A DNA stretch of 64,000 nucleotides from Sphingobacterium faecale (GCF_016746095.1 NZ_JAERTY010000004.1:186001-250000), one strand, 5' to 3'; counted from the first letter of the stretch, positions 1 to 9,217 are shown. A program made the numbers and translations. The notes: a model not told the origin generated them from the sequence alone.

Positions 1-51
1 CTCGATGACAAGATACCCATGGTATACGCCTTGGTAGCGGAGAAAAAATAA
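1..51 (+). CDS. 3' end of an unidentified gene (partial)
   Basis: Frame 1 stays open from the left edge to a TAA at 49-51 and reads LDDKIPMVYALVAEKK. Seventeen codons are too few to name a family. A strong hairpin lies about 25 bases downstream, which supports a genuine gene end. The rest of the gene is outside the window. Confidence 0.5.
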   Translation, partial: LDDKIPMVYALVAEKK

Positions 52-73
52 CGGAACAGCATGTTAGGTTAAC

Positions 74-107
74 AAAAAAGGCCATCTTTCTTTAAGATGG
101 CCTTTTT
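74..107. terminator. Bidirectional intrinsic terminator
   Basis: GGCCATCTT and AAGATGGCC form a 9-bp stem around a short loop, with an A-run on the left and a T-run on the right. It lies between two convergent genes, the plus-strand gene ending at 51 and the minus-strand transporter ending at 130, so it can stop transcription from both sides. Confidence 0.85.
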
Positions 108-129
108 ACCGCAATATAGCACAGACGCC

Positions 130-1293
130 CTACTTGGACATCCGAAATCCAATCAATACAAAAGGAATCGTCCCCACCATCACCAGGGCTGTCGTCAGCA
201 GGGCCGTACCCGAAAACAGAGACACAATCCCACTCGCCAAGAAACAGGTCCCCAGTTGCAGGGCATTCTGCATCGCGGCTGCTTTACCCAAGCTGTTGGG
301 AAAGAGCTTCATGGCCTCTGCTACCACAATCGGGTAGCACGCACCATTGGCCAATGCCATCAAACAAAAAGGAACCAACAGCATCACCAGTGTTGGCGTC
401 GTGACCAGCGTGATCACCAATACCCCGATCACCGCTACCGAATAAAGAGCCAGCAAATAAGGTAAGATACGCTTGCCCGCAATCCGATCCGACAGCGCTC
501 GGTAGCCATAGCCCCCCAGCATAAAAGCGATCGTCTGCGGCACAAAGCTAAAACCGATCTGCGCTTCGCTGTAACCCAGCTCTTTCAAAAAGAAGGGTGA
601 TCCCGTCAGCCAGGCAAAAAAAGCACCCGAGCAGACCGCATAGATCATCACATTGCCGATATAGGTTCTAGACCGTAACAATTGCAGGTAAGACTCCCCC
701 TTCACAGGTGTACCGTCCTGCACCGTCGCCTTATTCCGATTTAAGGTAAATGTATAAGCAATCAGGGGCAACGTAATCAGTGCCAACACGATAAAAATAG
801 CCCTCCAACTGAAGTGATCCAATAAAAACACCCCCAGTAGAGGCGCCAATGCTGGAGACAGCGCGACCAGTGGCATGATCGAAGCGAACACCTTATTCGT
901 CTGCTCCGCAGGATAACGTTCGATCACCAGCGCCTGCCAGCTCACCGCAGCGGCACATACCCCCACCGCCTGTATCAGGCGCAGCACCAACAGTGCCGTC
1001 ACACTGTCCGTAAAATAAATAGAAACCGATGCGGCCGTAAAAATTCCCAATCCCATCAAGATCGAACGGGGCTTTCCGATGCGATCCGCCAATGGCCCCC
1101 ACAACAGCTGCCCGATAGCATAGCCCGCCAAAAACAAGGTCAGACTGGCACTGATACTATTTTTGCTCGTATCGAGGTCGATACGCATCTTATCAAACGC
1201 CGGCAGGTACATATCCGTTGCCAAAAAACCGATCACACTCAATCCGGCCAGGTACACCAAAAACAGGAAACTGTTCTTCCCTTTATTCACCAT
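130..1293 (-). CDS. punC: Bcr/CflA-type MFS transporter, PunC-like
   Basis: A 387-residue, 12-segment inner-membrane carrier of the major facilitator superfamily. The start MVNKG is followed by the first helix with FLATDMYLPAF, the hallmark of the DHA1 Bcr/CflA group. The loop GPLADRIGKPRS is the MFS motif A. Several stretches (AVGVCAAAVSWQALV, SPALAPLLG, FFAWLTGSPFFLKELGY, YPIVVAEA) resemble E. coli PunC (YdhC) closely as I recall that protein, which transports purine nucleosides. That makes nucleoside transport a better guess than drug efflux, but substrate cannot be read from sequence. It stands alone, with a terminator downstream and a promoter-like element upstream. Confidence 0.8.
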   Translation of the reverse strand: MVNKGKNSFLFLVYLAGLSVIGFLATDMYLPAFDKMRIDLDTSKNSISASLTLFLAGYAIGQLLWGPLADRIGKPRSILMGLGIFTAASVSIYFTDSVTALLVLRLIQAVGVCAAAVSWQALVIERYPAEQTNKVFASIMPLVALSPALAPLLGVFLLDHFSWRAIFIVLALITLPLIAYTFTLNRNKATVQDGTPVKGESYLQLLRSRTYIGNVMIYAVCSGAFFAWLTGSPFFLKELGYSEAQIGFSFVPQTIAFMLGGYGYRALSDRIAGKRILPYLLALYSVAVIGVLVITLVTTPTLVMLLVPFCLMALANGACYPIVVAEAMKLFPNSLGKAAAMQNALQLGTCFLASGIVSLFSGTALLTTALVMVGTIPFVLIGFRMSK

Positions 1294-1321
1294 CTATACA
1301 ATTCTTTTTTTAATCAAGCTG

Positions 1322-1329
1322 CAAAGGTA
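1322..1329 (-). promoter_or_regulatory. -7 promoter element of the PunC-like gene
   Basis: On the minus strand this reads TACCTTTG, a full match to the Bacteroidota -7 consensus TAnnTTTG. It lies 28 bases before the transporter start codon, a plausible leader length. No good -33 TTTG is visible at the usual distance of 19-21 bases, which limits confidence. Confidence 0.45.
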
Positions 1330-1371
1330 ATACAAAAGCGCTTTAACACTTTTCATTTCGCATATTTTTAC

Positions 1372-1406
1372 CTAAAAACAACGAAGGCACCTATCGGCGC
1401 CCTCGT
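1372..1406 (-). terminator. Intrinsic terminator after the barrel gene
   Basis: On the minus strand an 11-bp stem (ACGAGGGCGCC with GGTGCCTTCGT, two non-Watson-Crick positions) with a GATA loop is followed by a T-rich run. It sits about 27 bases after the stop codon of the outer-membrane protein ending at 1433 and would end the three-gene set from 4419. Confidence 0.7.
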
Positions 1407-1432
1407 ATCATTATATAATCATTTGGTTTGGT

Positions 1433-2182
1433 CTATTGAAAGGGAAGTACATATCCCGCACCGATCGTAAAGAACGTATTGTGCAATTTGATCGGCAGGT
1501 GATCCGTCGGTGCGTCAATCACATTATTGACCCCATAACTGAATACCCCCCGGATCTGCCACACTGGTGTAAGCGCATACACACCCCCTACATGCACCCC
1601 GATATCTGTTTTATTCACCAACTTGGACACGTCGAAGGTTGCACTTTCGATCTCTATCTTCGGTGTTGTCGGATCTCCCAAGCGCACATAGGCATTATGC
1701 ACACTGCCCTCAAAAGAGCGGTGCAGCGCACGGGCGATAGAAAATCCACCGAGCAGCGACCACCTCGAGTTGAGCTCATAATGCGCCGATACCGGCAGCT
1801 CCAGGTACAAGTTGTTGAACGACGAGCCCACCGAACCGGTAAAATAACCGATAAATCCCGGTATAGGCTGATTCTCAAACTCGATCATCGCTTTAAAATT
1901 CTCCGCAAAAGCCCTGGTCTTCATGCCCTTATTGACCAGGTTCAGCCCCGACGAAACCGTCAGCTTATCATTGGCTTTATAAAACGGCACCTCTACCCCT
2001 ATGGAAAACGGATTGACCGGCTTATAACTTTCCACCTCACGGATCTCCTGCGGAATAGAAGCAGGCGTCACGCCCCCGATATGCACACCGGCATGAAAGA
2101 TCATACGATCCACACCGACCTGCGCATAGGCCCCCCACGTAGTCGCACAAGCAACCACCAATACTACAAAACACCTTATCAT
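1433..2182 (-). CDS. Outer-membrane beta-barrel protein, function unknown
   Basis: 249 residues. An N-terminal signal peptide (about residues 1-20, ending near WGAYAQ) is followed by alternating hydrophobic strands and aromatic or glycine-rich turns such as WSLLGGFSIAR and IRGVFSYGVNNV. The protein ends in a barrel-like closing strand, TIGAGYVLPFQ. This suits the small outer-membrane barrels common in Bacteroidota (OMP_b-brl type). Its start codon overlaps the end of the upstream PCMD gene by 4 bases, so the two are probably translationally coupled. It may provide the outer-membrane part of the hydrolase/PCMD set. No ligand can be inferred. Confidence 0.7.
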   Translation of the reverse strand: MIRCFVVLVVACATTWGAYAQVGVDRMIFHAGVHIGGVTPASIPQEIREVESYKPVNPFSIGVEVPFYKANDKLTVSSGLNLVNKGMKTRAFAENFKAMIEFENQPIPGFIGYFTGSVGSSFNNLYLELPVSAHYELNSRWSLLGGFSIARALHRSFEGSVHNAYVRLGDPTTPKIEIESATFDVSKLVNKTDIGVHVGGVYALTPVWQIRGVFSYGVNNVIDAPTDHLPIKLHNTFFTIGAGYVLPFQ

Positions 2183-3330
2183 TTGATCGTAATCTTTATA
2201 TCATCCACTAATAATACACTACCTACCGCTCCCTGAAAGATATCTCCATTTTTACTGGCACTGAGCACGATAGCCAACTTATACTTACCCCCTGCAAAGC
2301 CTTCCACTTCTGGCGCTTTGACGTACTTAAACGGAATGTCAAAAGCCTTAAAGTCCTTCGCTGCCGCTGCTTCCCCATCGTACAACAATGCAGTCGCTAC
2401 AATACTCTTGTCCGTGAGCAGATTGGTACCATCGAGATAATCCACCTTGGTACGTGATTTAAGTTCGTCTGCGTCAAACAAGACCGCCACGATCGAGCAG
2501 GTATCCTTGGCATTGGCCATCGGTCTGCTGTTGTGATCGATCACCTGCTTGCCCGGTGTATAGTGATAGAAGCCCGAGAACGAGAGCGGAGCCCCCTCTA
2601 TAGGGCGTCCAAAATGCGTCGACTGCAAGGGATCCCCCATCACATTTCCGGCATCAAACTCGCCCATAAAGATATTTCCTGCGGCAATCGGTTTCTTCGC
2701 CCCCGCACCAAAGGTACCCGTCGACTTGGTCTCCAACTTGACCGCAGTCTCTCCGCTGTGTGCCGTCGTGCTGAACTGCATCGGGTACAGCGCAGGCTGC
2801 TTCTTGGTGATCGGCGATATACTGAACACAAAACCCGCATTGCCCGAGTCCCAGGTATCCTGCCGACGACCGTCACGCAGGTTGAAGAATTCGGTATACT
2901 TATTCTTGTCATGGATGACATAATTCTCAAAATCATATTCCAGCGGCATGAAGGTCACCCTTTCATCCGTCATCGTCACCGTATATTTCTTGCTGAACTC
3001 CCCATTCTCGGAAGTCACCGTATAGACCACCGGTTCGGTAAAATCCTGCACCGATCCACTTTGCGGCACACTGGAGGCACCACGACTCAGCGTAAAGGCA
3101 AATGCATACGCCTTGACATCCACCTTTTGATCATCTACAAAAAGCTTCACCTCCTTATTGGTGACCACGGGATCCGCAAAAAAGTCCCCCTCACGAGACA
3201 CCACGGATAGTATATCCGCTTCAATATTCGGCAGCGCCTTTTTGATACAGCCCGTAAACAGTGCGGGCAGCATACCCAAGGACAGGCAGCAAAAAACAAG
3301 AAGCAGACGAGAAAATGACTTTACTATCAT
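2179..3330 (-). CDS. PCMD-domain surface lipoprotein
   Basis: 383 residues with a lipoprotein signal ending in FTGC (cysteine near residue 28). An Ig-like segment with a KKYTVTMTDERV ending follows (about 30-125). The C-terminal two thirds match the putative carbohydrate-metabolism (PCMD) beta-sandwich fold: YDFENY, GNAGFVF, GFYHYTPGK and the final VLLVDDIKI. Such proteins are usually surface-exposed binding lipoproteins. It is 48 bases after the Ntn hydrolase gene and overlaps the barrel gene by 4 bases, which points to one operon. The role is inferred from fold and neighbours, with no catalytic motif seen. Confidence 0.7.
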   Translation of the reverse strand: MIVKSFSRLLLVFCCLSLGMLPALFTGCIKKALPNIEADILSVVSREGDFFADPVVTNKEVKLFVDDQKVDVKAYAFAFTLSRGASSVPQSGSVQDFTEPVVYTVTSENGEFSKKYTVTMTDERVTFMPLEYDFENYVIHDKNKYTEFFNLRDGRRQDTWDSGNAGFVFSISPITKKQPALYPMQFSTTAHSGETAVKLETKSTGTFGAGAKKPIAAGNIFMGEFDAGNVMGDPLQSTHFGRPIEGAPLSFSGFYHYTPGKQVIDHNSRPMANAKDTCSIVAVLFDADELKSRTKVDYLDGTNLLTDKSIVATALLYDGEAAAAKDFKAFDIPFKYVKAPEVEGFAGGKYKLAIVLSASKNGDIFQGAVGSVLLVDDIKITIK

Positions 3331-3378
3331 CTGACTGTACTGATATTTTATAGTGTTGAAGATTAAAACGATTACCGA

Positions 3379-4419
3379 TTAGATACCCACAAATTGGAAA
3401 GGCTTTGCCGCTTTAAAATTGGCATTGGACAATCCATTGAACGTCGAAAATTCCTTCAGATCCAACATCATCGTCTTAGACCCTTCCGCCAGGTTGAATT
3501 TCTTCAGATCCACCCAAAACGTATTTGGCGTCAGCACCGTTTCAAAATAGTACACCTTATTGCGCTGATCCGCTACCGATCTCCAACGTGTAGACGATAT
3601 ATTAGGCTCTGTTTCAGAACTGATACCAAAAGGAACTGAACAGTTGCGTATCACCGAAAACACACTCGCTACCGAGGTACGTGTATCCTCCGTCTGTGGG
3701 ATCGCATTGATATAATACGAAGCACGGACGAAGCGGTCAGCCGCACGGTTGGTACCTGGCAACATCACCGTACCTGGGATACCCTTCCAGTACTTGTTCA
3801 ACGCCAGCTGCTCTTCAAAGATGGGCGAGTTGGTCATCACCGTATAGGTCGGGCTGTGGTGTATCACCAATTTGCCATTGATATATTCCAAGATCGCATT
3901 ATCGCCCCTTGCATCCGAGATCGACAAGTGCAATGTCGTGAATTTCTGCGTGCCCGGTATGTAGTCACTCACCACGACAAAAGACTCTTTCCCCAGGTCA
4001 AGTACTGCTTCTTGTACCGTAGCGTAATTATCTAATACATACTGCGCCCAAGCTGAAATGGTCAGTCCTTGTTTACTTCCCGTCGGGTTATACTCCGCGT
4101 ATTGAGATTCCACCAGCCACAGCACATTCGCCACCAGTCCTTTTTCATTCATGCCATCCGTAGTCGCAATATCCCATGCCGACGCGATGACCGAACCATA
4201 CTTAGATTTCCATTTGACAGACTGCGCTCCCACCTCGCCATTACGCTCCAATCCGCGCGGGAAAACCCATAGATTAGCAGCGATATCATCCTTCCAGTCC
4301 ATACTGCGTGCCGTAATGATATTACCGTTAGGACCTTTGTAGACCACGCGTGTACAAGCCCATGCCTGTGCCCCCAATAAAGCGCAAGCAGTCAATAGTG
4401 ATGCAAATACTTTTTTCAT
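3379..4419 (-). CDS. Secreted linear amide C-N hydrolase (choloylglycine hydrolase family)
   Basis: 346 residues when started at the ATG at 4419. An upstream in-frame ATG at 4470 would bury the signal peptide, so 4419 is preferred. The signal peptide ends ALLGAQAWA and cleavage would expose Cys22 as the new N terminus, the nucleophile of Ntn hydrolases. Downstream come Arg38 and Asp41 in ITARSMDW and an Asn-containing NEKGLVANVLWL segment, as in penicillin V acylases and bile-salt hydrolases. It should cleave an acyl amide in the periplasm or at the cell surface. The substrate is unknown: acyl homoserine lactone, N-acyl amino acid and bile salt are all possible. It is the first gene of the set with the PCMD lipoprotein and the barrel. 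Confidence 0.82.
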   Translation of the reverse strand: MKKVFASLLTACALLGAQAWACTRVVYKGPNGNIITARSMDWKDDIAANLWVFPRGLERNGEVGAQSVKWKSKYGSVIASAWDIATTDGMNEKGLVANVLWLVESQYAEYNPTGSKQGLTISAWAQYVLDNYATVQEAVLDLGKESFVVVSDYIPGTQKFTTLHLSISDARGDNAILEYINGKLVIHHSPTYTVMTNSPIFEEQLALNKYWKGIPGTVMLPGTNRAADRFVRASYYINAIPQTEDTRTSVASVFSVIRNCSVPFGISSETEPNISSTRWRSVADQRNKVYYFETVLTPNTFWVDLKKFNLAEGSKTMMLDLKEFSTFNGLSNANFKAAKPFQFVGI

Positions 4420-4573
4420 ATGTAAATTGTTTTGGTGATCCACTAAACAGCGGATCGCTTGTTTTTTCAATGGTAATTACCGTTGTATTGTTTTACATAA
4501 GCTAATGTAGCATTTTATTCGAATAGCTCGCAGCTATTTTTCTACATTTTTAGAAGTATTTATAATCGTCTAA

Positions 4574-5980
4574 TTAAAAATTATCCCAACGATCAGTCCG
4601 AAACGGCGACACTGGCAATCCACTTTCGGTAAATAGATTAGGCATAGCCGTATTGGAAAAGCCAAATCTGACTGCAACAGGCTTACTTACCCCAGGGGCA
4701 AAAACCAACAGTTCATTGCCTTCTATCTTACCTACGGCAGGTACAAACACTTTATCTTCTCCGGCAATCAGTAAATCAGTAATAGATTTTCCATTAACAC
4801 GAAGGCGTCCTTTCAAATGAGCAAATCTGATCCTTATTTTATTTCCCTCTACGATATGCTCCTTATAGATCGGAGACAAAAAATCAGACTTTATCTTCCC
4901 ATAATCCCTGACCAGTGCAATATCGGCCAGCCTAGAGGCTACAGCCTTTTTTTGTTGGGGATGTATATCTTTGATATTATCTACCAGATCAGTAGTAACC
5001 ACCATCCCCGATTTAGGCAGTGTTAATGCTGTGATCGCTTGTTGTTCCCTCAGCAGCGCAGCATTGGGTATTTCATATTTGTAAGAAAAGGGAGCTATCT
5101 GTACAAAATAAAACGGAAACTCTTTGCCCCAGGCTTCCCGCCAGGAAGAAACCAAAGCTTTCATTAATTTATCATATCCCCAATAAGACACGGTGTTATC
5201 TTCCCCTTGGTACCATAATGCACCGGCTATTTCATAGCCCACAAAAGGATATACCATACTATTCCATAATACCCCAGGTTGATAGGGCTTACGCGGCGCC
5301 ACCTTCTGTAAGCCTGCATTATCCAAAAGTTCTTTATCCGCTTCAATAGTTTCTTTTGGAGTCCAATATTCGGCCGACGTCCCTCCCCAGCTCGTATTTA
5401 TGATACCGATTGGAACCCCCAGTTCTTTATGCAGCTTTTCTGCAAAAAAATAACCTATTGCCGAAAAACCGGCTGCTGTCTGTGGATTACATTCCGTCCA
5501 TTGATCATACACGTCATTCTGAGGACTTTGAGCAGCAATATTACTTATCTGTAAAAAGCGAATCCCCACATTAGTAATCGTCGGCAAAGCGGCCTTCATC
5601 TCTTTAACGTTATTCAGTGCAGACCATTGCATATTGGACTGCCCCGAACAAAGCCACACTTCGCCCACCAATACATTTTCTAACAGCACCTGCTGCTGCT
5701 GCGATTCGATTGTAATGCTATATGGACCACCCGCATGCGGTGTAGCGATTGTTGTTTTCCATTCGGCATCCCCACTGGTTACAGCAGTAATAGTATCTTT
5801 ACTCCAAGATGGAATAATATTCACCTTTTGGCCTGCCTTAGCCCACCCCCAGAATTTCACATTGGCATTCTGCTGAAGCACCATGTTATCAGAGAAGAAA
5901 GAAGGCATCCTCAGCTTCTGGGCATGTGCTATACCTAAACTACAAATACCTATAATCAGCAGAAAGAACAAGTTTTTCAT
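4574..5980 (-). CDS. Sialate O-acetylesterase
   Basis: 468 residues, signal peptide 1-20 (ends GIAHA). An N-terminal beta domain (SFFSDNMVLQQ, residues 28-38) precedes an SGNH hydrolase domain (SASA type) with the nucleophile Ser115 in CSGQSNMQW, then WGGTSAEYWTP and ALWYQGEDN. The enzyme removes O-acetyl esters from sialic acids so that sialidases and the lyase can act on them. It is the last gene of the sialic-acid operon: its start lies 3 bases after the stop of the MFS carrier, which indicates co-transcription. It probably works in the periplasm. The family also contains xylan acetylesterases, but the neighbours make sialate the likely substrate. Confidence 0.88.
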   Translation of the reverse strand: MKNLFFLLIIGICSLGIAHAQKLRMPSFFSDNMVLQQNANVKFWGWAKAGQKVNIIPSWSKDTITAVTSGDAEWKTTIATPHAGGPYSITIESQQQQVLLENVLVGEVWLCSGQSNMQWSALNNVKEMKAALPTITNVGIRFLQISNIAAQSPQNDVYDQWTECNPQTAAGFSAIGYFFAEKLHKELGVPIGIINTSWGGTSAEYWTPKETIEADKELLDNAGLQKVAPRKPYQPGVLWNSMVYPFVGYEIAGALWYQGEDNTVSYWGYDKLMKALVSSWREAWGKEFPFYFVQIAPFSYKYEIPNAALLREQQAITALTLPKSGMVVTTDLVDNIKDIHPQQKKAVASRLADIALVRDYGKIKSDFLSPIYKEHIVEGNKIRIRFAHLKGRLRVNGKSITDLLIAGEDKVFVPAVGKIEGNELLVFAPGVSKPVAVRFGFSNTAMPNLFTESGLPVSPFRTDRWDNF

Positions 5981-5983
5981 AAA

Positions 5984-7210
5984 TCAACTTTTTTGTTTTA
6001 GACGGATTCCAATTAAAGAAAGCGATACGACCAATAGCACTACCGCTATAATCTGGTATATAATGGAGAGACTAACCTCTGCATCTTTTAAAGCACCTCC
6101 CATATACACCATCAAGCCGCCAACAATCGTACTTAAAAAGTTTAAAAATCCATACGCCGTCGCGATATAACGTTGATCAACCACCTGTCGCAGTAAAGGC
6201 ATTAGATTAGCGTCATTAAAACCTCTTGCTAGCCCAAAGACAAGCATCGCTACAATAGCCAACCCAAATACCTCGGTCGAAGCCATGACAAATAAAAATG
6301 GTGCTCCTACACAAAATCCAATAATCATAACATTCACCCGTCCTTTGGGATTACGCTGCACCCATCGATCGGCGATAATTCCACCGAGGATCACACCTAG
6401 AAAAGAACCGACCTGCATATATCCTGTAGCCGATATTCCCGCAGTTCCCAGATCCAGTTGAAACTGTTCTTTGAGGAAAGTAGGCAACCAGCCGTTTACA
6501 AACCAGTTTGCCATACCCAATACTGCAAAATACACCAGAATAATATAAAACGAAGGCAATCTGAATAGGGACTTTAATATTTCCTGTACAGAAAATCTCT
6601 CTTCATTTCTGATTTTAACTTCTTCTTTCCCCCCTTCTGGCACCTTTTTATCTTTTATAAAGTATACAAGTACCAAGGCATACAATACCCCAAAAAGCCC
6701 AAAAACATGAAAACCATAGCGCCATCCCCAATATTCTGCTATAAAACCACCCAAGCCACCCAGTGCCAGGCCCGTATACAATCCACACATATGCAGTCCA
6801 GTCGCGAGGGACCGTGTTTTACCGGTGTGATAATCTGTTATCAGAGCCAGCGCTGCAGGTATATAACAGGCCTCACTGATCCCCATTAATACGCGCGTCA
6901 CAAGCATCTCCTCAAATGACTTGACATATCCCGTCCAAAGTGTGACAGCAGACCAGATAAATACGGATACGATAATCACTATTTTACGCGAATATCGATC
7001 CGCCAGAAAACCTCCAAAAGGGCTGACAACCCCATAAGACCACAAAAACACCGATGTCAATAGCCCAAATTGAGCGTCGCTCAGATTAAAGTCAGCAACG
7101 ATCGGATCACGCATCGAGGTGATGAGTATGCGATCAAAATAATTCAAAAATGCAACTACCCAGAGCAAACCTACCAGTAGCCAAGCATATCCTTTAGATT
7201 CAGTTTTCAT
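5984..7210 (-). CDS. nanT: MFS sialic-acid transporter (ACS-type)
   Basis: 408 residues, 12 predicted membrane segments. The N-terminal WVVAFLNYFDRILITSMR and the motif A loop GFLADRYSRK are typical of the anion:cation symporter branch of MFS. FGLARGFNDANLMPLLRQ in the second half is also family-like. It lies between the sialate mutarotase and the O-acetylesterase, and its start overlaps the mutarotase gene by 11 bases. Position in the operon is the main reason for assigning N-acetylneuraminate as substrate, because ACS carriers also move hexuronates and similar anions. In Bacteroidota an MFS carrier often replaces the TRAP or SSS sialate transporters. Confidence 0.78.
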   Translation of the reverse strand: MKTESKGYAWLLVGLLWVVAFLNYFDRILITSMRDPIVADFNLSDAQFGLLTSVFLWSYGVVSPFGGFLADRYSRKIVIIVSVFIWSAVTLWTGYVKSFEEMLVTRVLMGISEACYIPAALALITDYHTGKTRSLATGLHMCGLYTGLALGGLGGFIAEYWGWRYGFHVFGLFGVLYALVLVYFIKDKKVPEGGKEEVKIRNEERFSVQEILKSLFRLPSFYIILVYFAVLGMANWFVNGWLPTFLKEQFQLDLGTAGISATGYMQVGSFLGVILGGIIADRWVQRNPKGRVNVMIIGFCVGAPFLFVMASTEVFGLAIVAMLVFGLARGFNDANLMPLLRQVVDQRYIATAYGFLNFLSTIVGGLMVYMGGALKDAEVSLSIIYQIIAVVLLVVSLSLIGIRLKQKS

Positions 7211-8288
7211 AATTATCCAGTATCAGATTTCCCATCAATACCTGTGGACTACGGATTCCAGGGCGAACTTCACCAGTAGGCAGTACTACAGAACCTTTCC
7301 AATACACACTCCCTGTCGTCACGGGCACCCATATTTTATCTTGTCCCGGCACAGCCATATCCGAATAGCAGAACCATTCCCTTTGTGTACAATCAAACTG
7401 CAAGATACGATTAGAAAACCCCGGATGCGCGTCTTTCAGATTCGAATTTGCCAAGCTACCGTCATCCCCTCCAAAAACAAAAACTGATCTTAATCCGCGA
7501 TCATAGTATGCCGGTCCAGTTCCGGCAGCTACTGCTACTGGAACATGGGGCAACGCCTCCCACCTTCCATCCGATCCTAACAGATAGGCATCCTGTAAAT
7601 ATTCCCTTTGTCCGTTTTCCAGTGCCACACCCGAAAATACAGCCAGCTGATTATCCATATCGGCGCTCACAGCCAACATCCTCCCTTTGCCTGGTATAAC
7701 AGCCACAGGTATCCAATCACTTTCCGGTGTTCTCAGATCCAGTTTCCAGCAGCTATTTTCAGCGGTCTTGGCATCTGCTTTCCGGATTCCTCCCAATATA
7801 TACCAATAGTGACCTATCCGTACCGACGCACAGTTAGCTAGGGGAACAGGAAGTTTACCTATTAACCTATACCCCAAATCTTGTGTACTGTTATTCCAAG
7901 ATATCTCGTATAATACATCCAGATGCTGTTCATGATCACTTCCTCCTGCCACATACATCTTGCCCTCATAAGAGACCGTTGCTCCATAGCCCATACGTCG
8001 GGGGAGTGGGCTGCATTCCTGCCATTTCCCTTCTTTTTCTTTCAACACAAATGTGCGATCGGTCCAGATCTTTTTTCCTCCATCCCACGGAGCAATTCCA
8101 TCCGGAAAATTGGCTCCACCGGCTACCAGCAGATAATTATTAACAGTCCCCACATAAGCCCCTGCATATCCCATAGTATCCGGAATAGAAGCTAGAAATT
8201 GCCATTCCCATTTAGCGGTCAGATGCTGTGCCGTCACAACGCTAGGAATCACCATATAAATAAAAAGTTTAAGTACATTAATAATCAT
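7200..8288 (-). CDS. nanM: N-acetylneuraminate epimerase (mutarotase), Kelch-repeat
   Basis: 362 residues from the ATG at 8288, which gives a signal peptide ending PSVVTAQ. The open frame extends to 8396 but would run into nanA, whose stop is one base away, so the shorter start is chosen. Kelch-like blades are visible: GAYVGTVNNYLLVAGG, GYGATVSYEGKMYVAGGS, HYWYILGG and SVFVFGGDDG. This is the pattern of periplasmic NanM, a six-bladed propeller that converts alpha- to beta-Neu5Ac and speeds use of sialidase products. It is tightly packed between nanA and the carrier, overlapping the latter by 11 bases. Confidence 0.87.
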   Translation of the reverse strand: MIINVLKLFIYMVIPSVVTAQHLTAKWEWQFLASIPDTMGYAGAYVGTVNNYLLVAGGANFPDGIAPWDGGKKIWTDRTFVLKEKEGKWQECSPLPRRMGYGATVSYEGKMYVAGGSDHEQHLDVLYEISWNNSTQDLGYRLIGKLPVPLANCASVRIGHYWYILGGIRKADAKTAENSCWKLDLRTPESDWIPVAVIPGKGRMLAVSADMDNQLAVFSGVALENGQREYLQDAYLLGSDGRWEALPHVPVAVAAGTGPAYYDRGLRSVFVFGGDDGSLANSNLKDAHPGFSNRILQFDCTQREWFCYSDMAVPGQDKIWVPVTTGSVYWKGSVVLPTGEVRPGIRSPQVLMGNLILDNYEN

Positions 8289-8289
8289 A

Positions 8290-9201
8290 TCAACAGGATG
8301 CTGCGACCTCCAAAAAAACCGAATCAGCCAGATCTTTATACAGCTTACTGCGGTTTGCCTCAGAAAGACTTGCCAGAGGAAGCCGCGGATTGCCAAGATC
8401 CAAGCCTATTTGTGTCATGATAGCACGTTGGGTGGGAATAGGCCCATATTTAACCAACAGTCTGACCATTTCTACCGCCTTAAAATGAAGTTCTTCTGCT
8501 TCTTCAAGGTTTCCTTCTCCAAAAAGTTTCACCACCTTATTATAGAGCTTTGCTCCATAATTGTAAGTACTACCTATTGCGCCCTTAGCCCCCACAGCGA
8601 GTGCAGGCAATAATAGTTCATCATAGCCAAATAAGATATCATACTTACCATTTTTATAATGCAGACAAGCCTGATATTCATGTATCGTTGCTGCTGTATA
8701 TTTTATCCCCGCAAGATTAGGGATCTGATCTTCGGCCAACGTCAAAAATTCGACCAGGTCAATCTGTATTCCCGTCACCGCCGGTATATGATAATAGAAA
8801 AATGGAGTCTTCGGAGCGGCAGCAGCAATATGAGCCATGCAATCGACCAGATTCTGCACGGAAACCGGTTTAAAATAAAACGCAGATACCGAAGAAATAT
8901 AATCTGCACCATGCTTTTCAGCATGAGCTGCCAATCGTCGGGCTTCTTCAATGGCACTATGCCCTACATGTACGAATACCAACATCCGGCCAGCGACACA
9001 TTCCAGGTACCGTTCTGTGATAGCCATGCGCTCTTCAGTGCTCAGACTAGGACCTTCTCCATTGGTACCACACACAAATACCCCTGCCACATTCTGTTCC
9101 AGTAATAATTCCACGTACTGCGGTATAATATCCAAATTGACTTCTCCATCCGCTTTAAAAGCAGCAAATGTCGCTGCCACCAATCCATTAATTTTACTCA
9201 T
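8290..9201 (-). CDS. nanA: N-acetylneuraminate lyase
   Basis: 303 residues, a cytoplasmic TIM barrel of the DHDPS/NAL class I aldolase family. The pyruvate-binding GTNGEG is at residues 45-50, the catalytic Tyr137 in YYHIPAVTG and the Schiff-base Lys167 in AGIKYTAA. It cleaves Neu5Ac to N-acetylmannosamine and pyruvate. YYHIP and the residues around it match NanA rather than dihydrodipicolinate synthase, and the operon agrees. It follows the sialidase by 16 bases and precedes nanM by one base. No nanE or ManNAc kinase is present in the window, so those steps must be elsewhere or use another route. Confidence 0.93.
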   Translation of the reverse strand: MSKINGLVAATFAAFKADGEVNLDIIPQYVELLLEQNVAGVFVCGTNGEGPSLSTEERMAITERYLECVAGRMLVFVHVGHSAIEEARRLAAHAEKHGADYISSVSAFYFKPVSVQNLVDCMAHIAAAAPKTPFFYYHIPAVTGIQIDLVEFLTLAEDQIPNLAGIKYTAATIHEYQACLHYKNGKYDILFGYDELLLPALAVGAKGAIGSTYNYGAKLYNKVVKLFGEGNLEEAEELHFKAVEMVRLLVKYGPIPTQRAIMTQIGLDLGNPRLPLASLSEANRSKLYKDLADSVFLEVAASC

Positions 9202-9217
9202 TTTATAACTAGTTTAT

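Noticed and set aside
1436-2236. Long plus-strand frames opposite the barrel and PCMD genes (266 and 225 codons)
   Set aside because: They mirror clearly coding minus-strand genes, have no recognisable domains and are rich in Arg and His as expected for antisense frames.
4420-4470. Upstream start for the Ntn amide hydrolase
   Set aside because: Cleavage after AWA must expose the catalytic cysteine. A 17-residue polar extension before the signal peptide is unlikely.
4522-4541. Small AATAGCT hairpin as terminator of the sialic-acid operon
   Set aside because: The 7-bp stem is weak and its T-run is on the plus strand, opposite to the operon.
8289-8396. Longer start for the mutarotase gene
   Set aside because: It would overlap the 3' end of nanA by over 100 bases and place the signal peptide internally. 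The ATG at 8288 fits the operon spacing.
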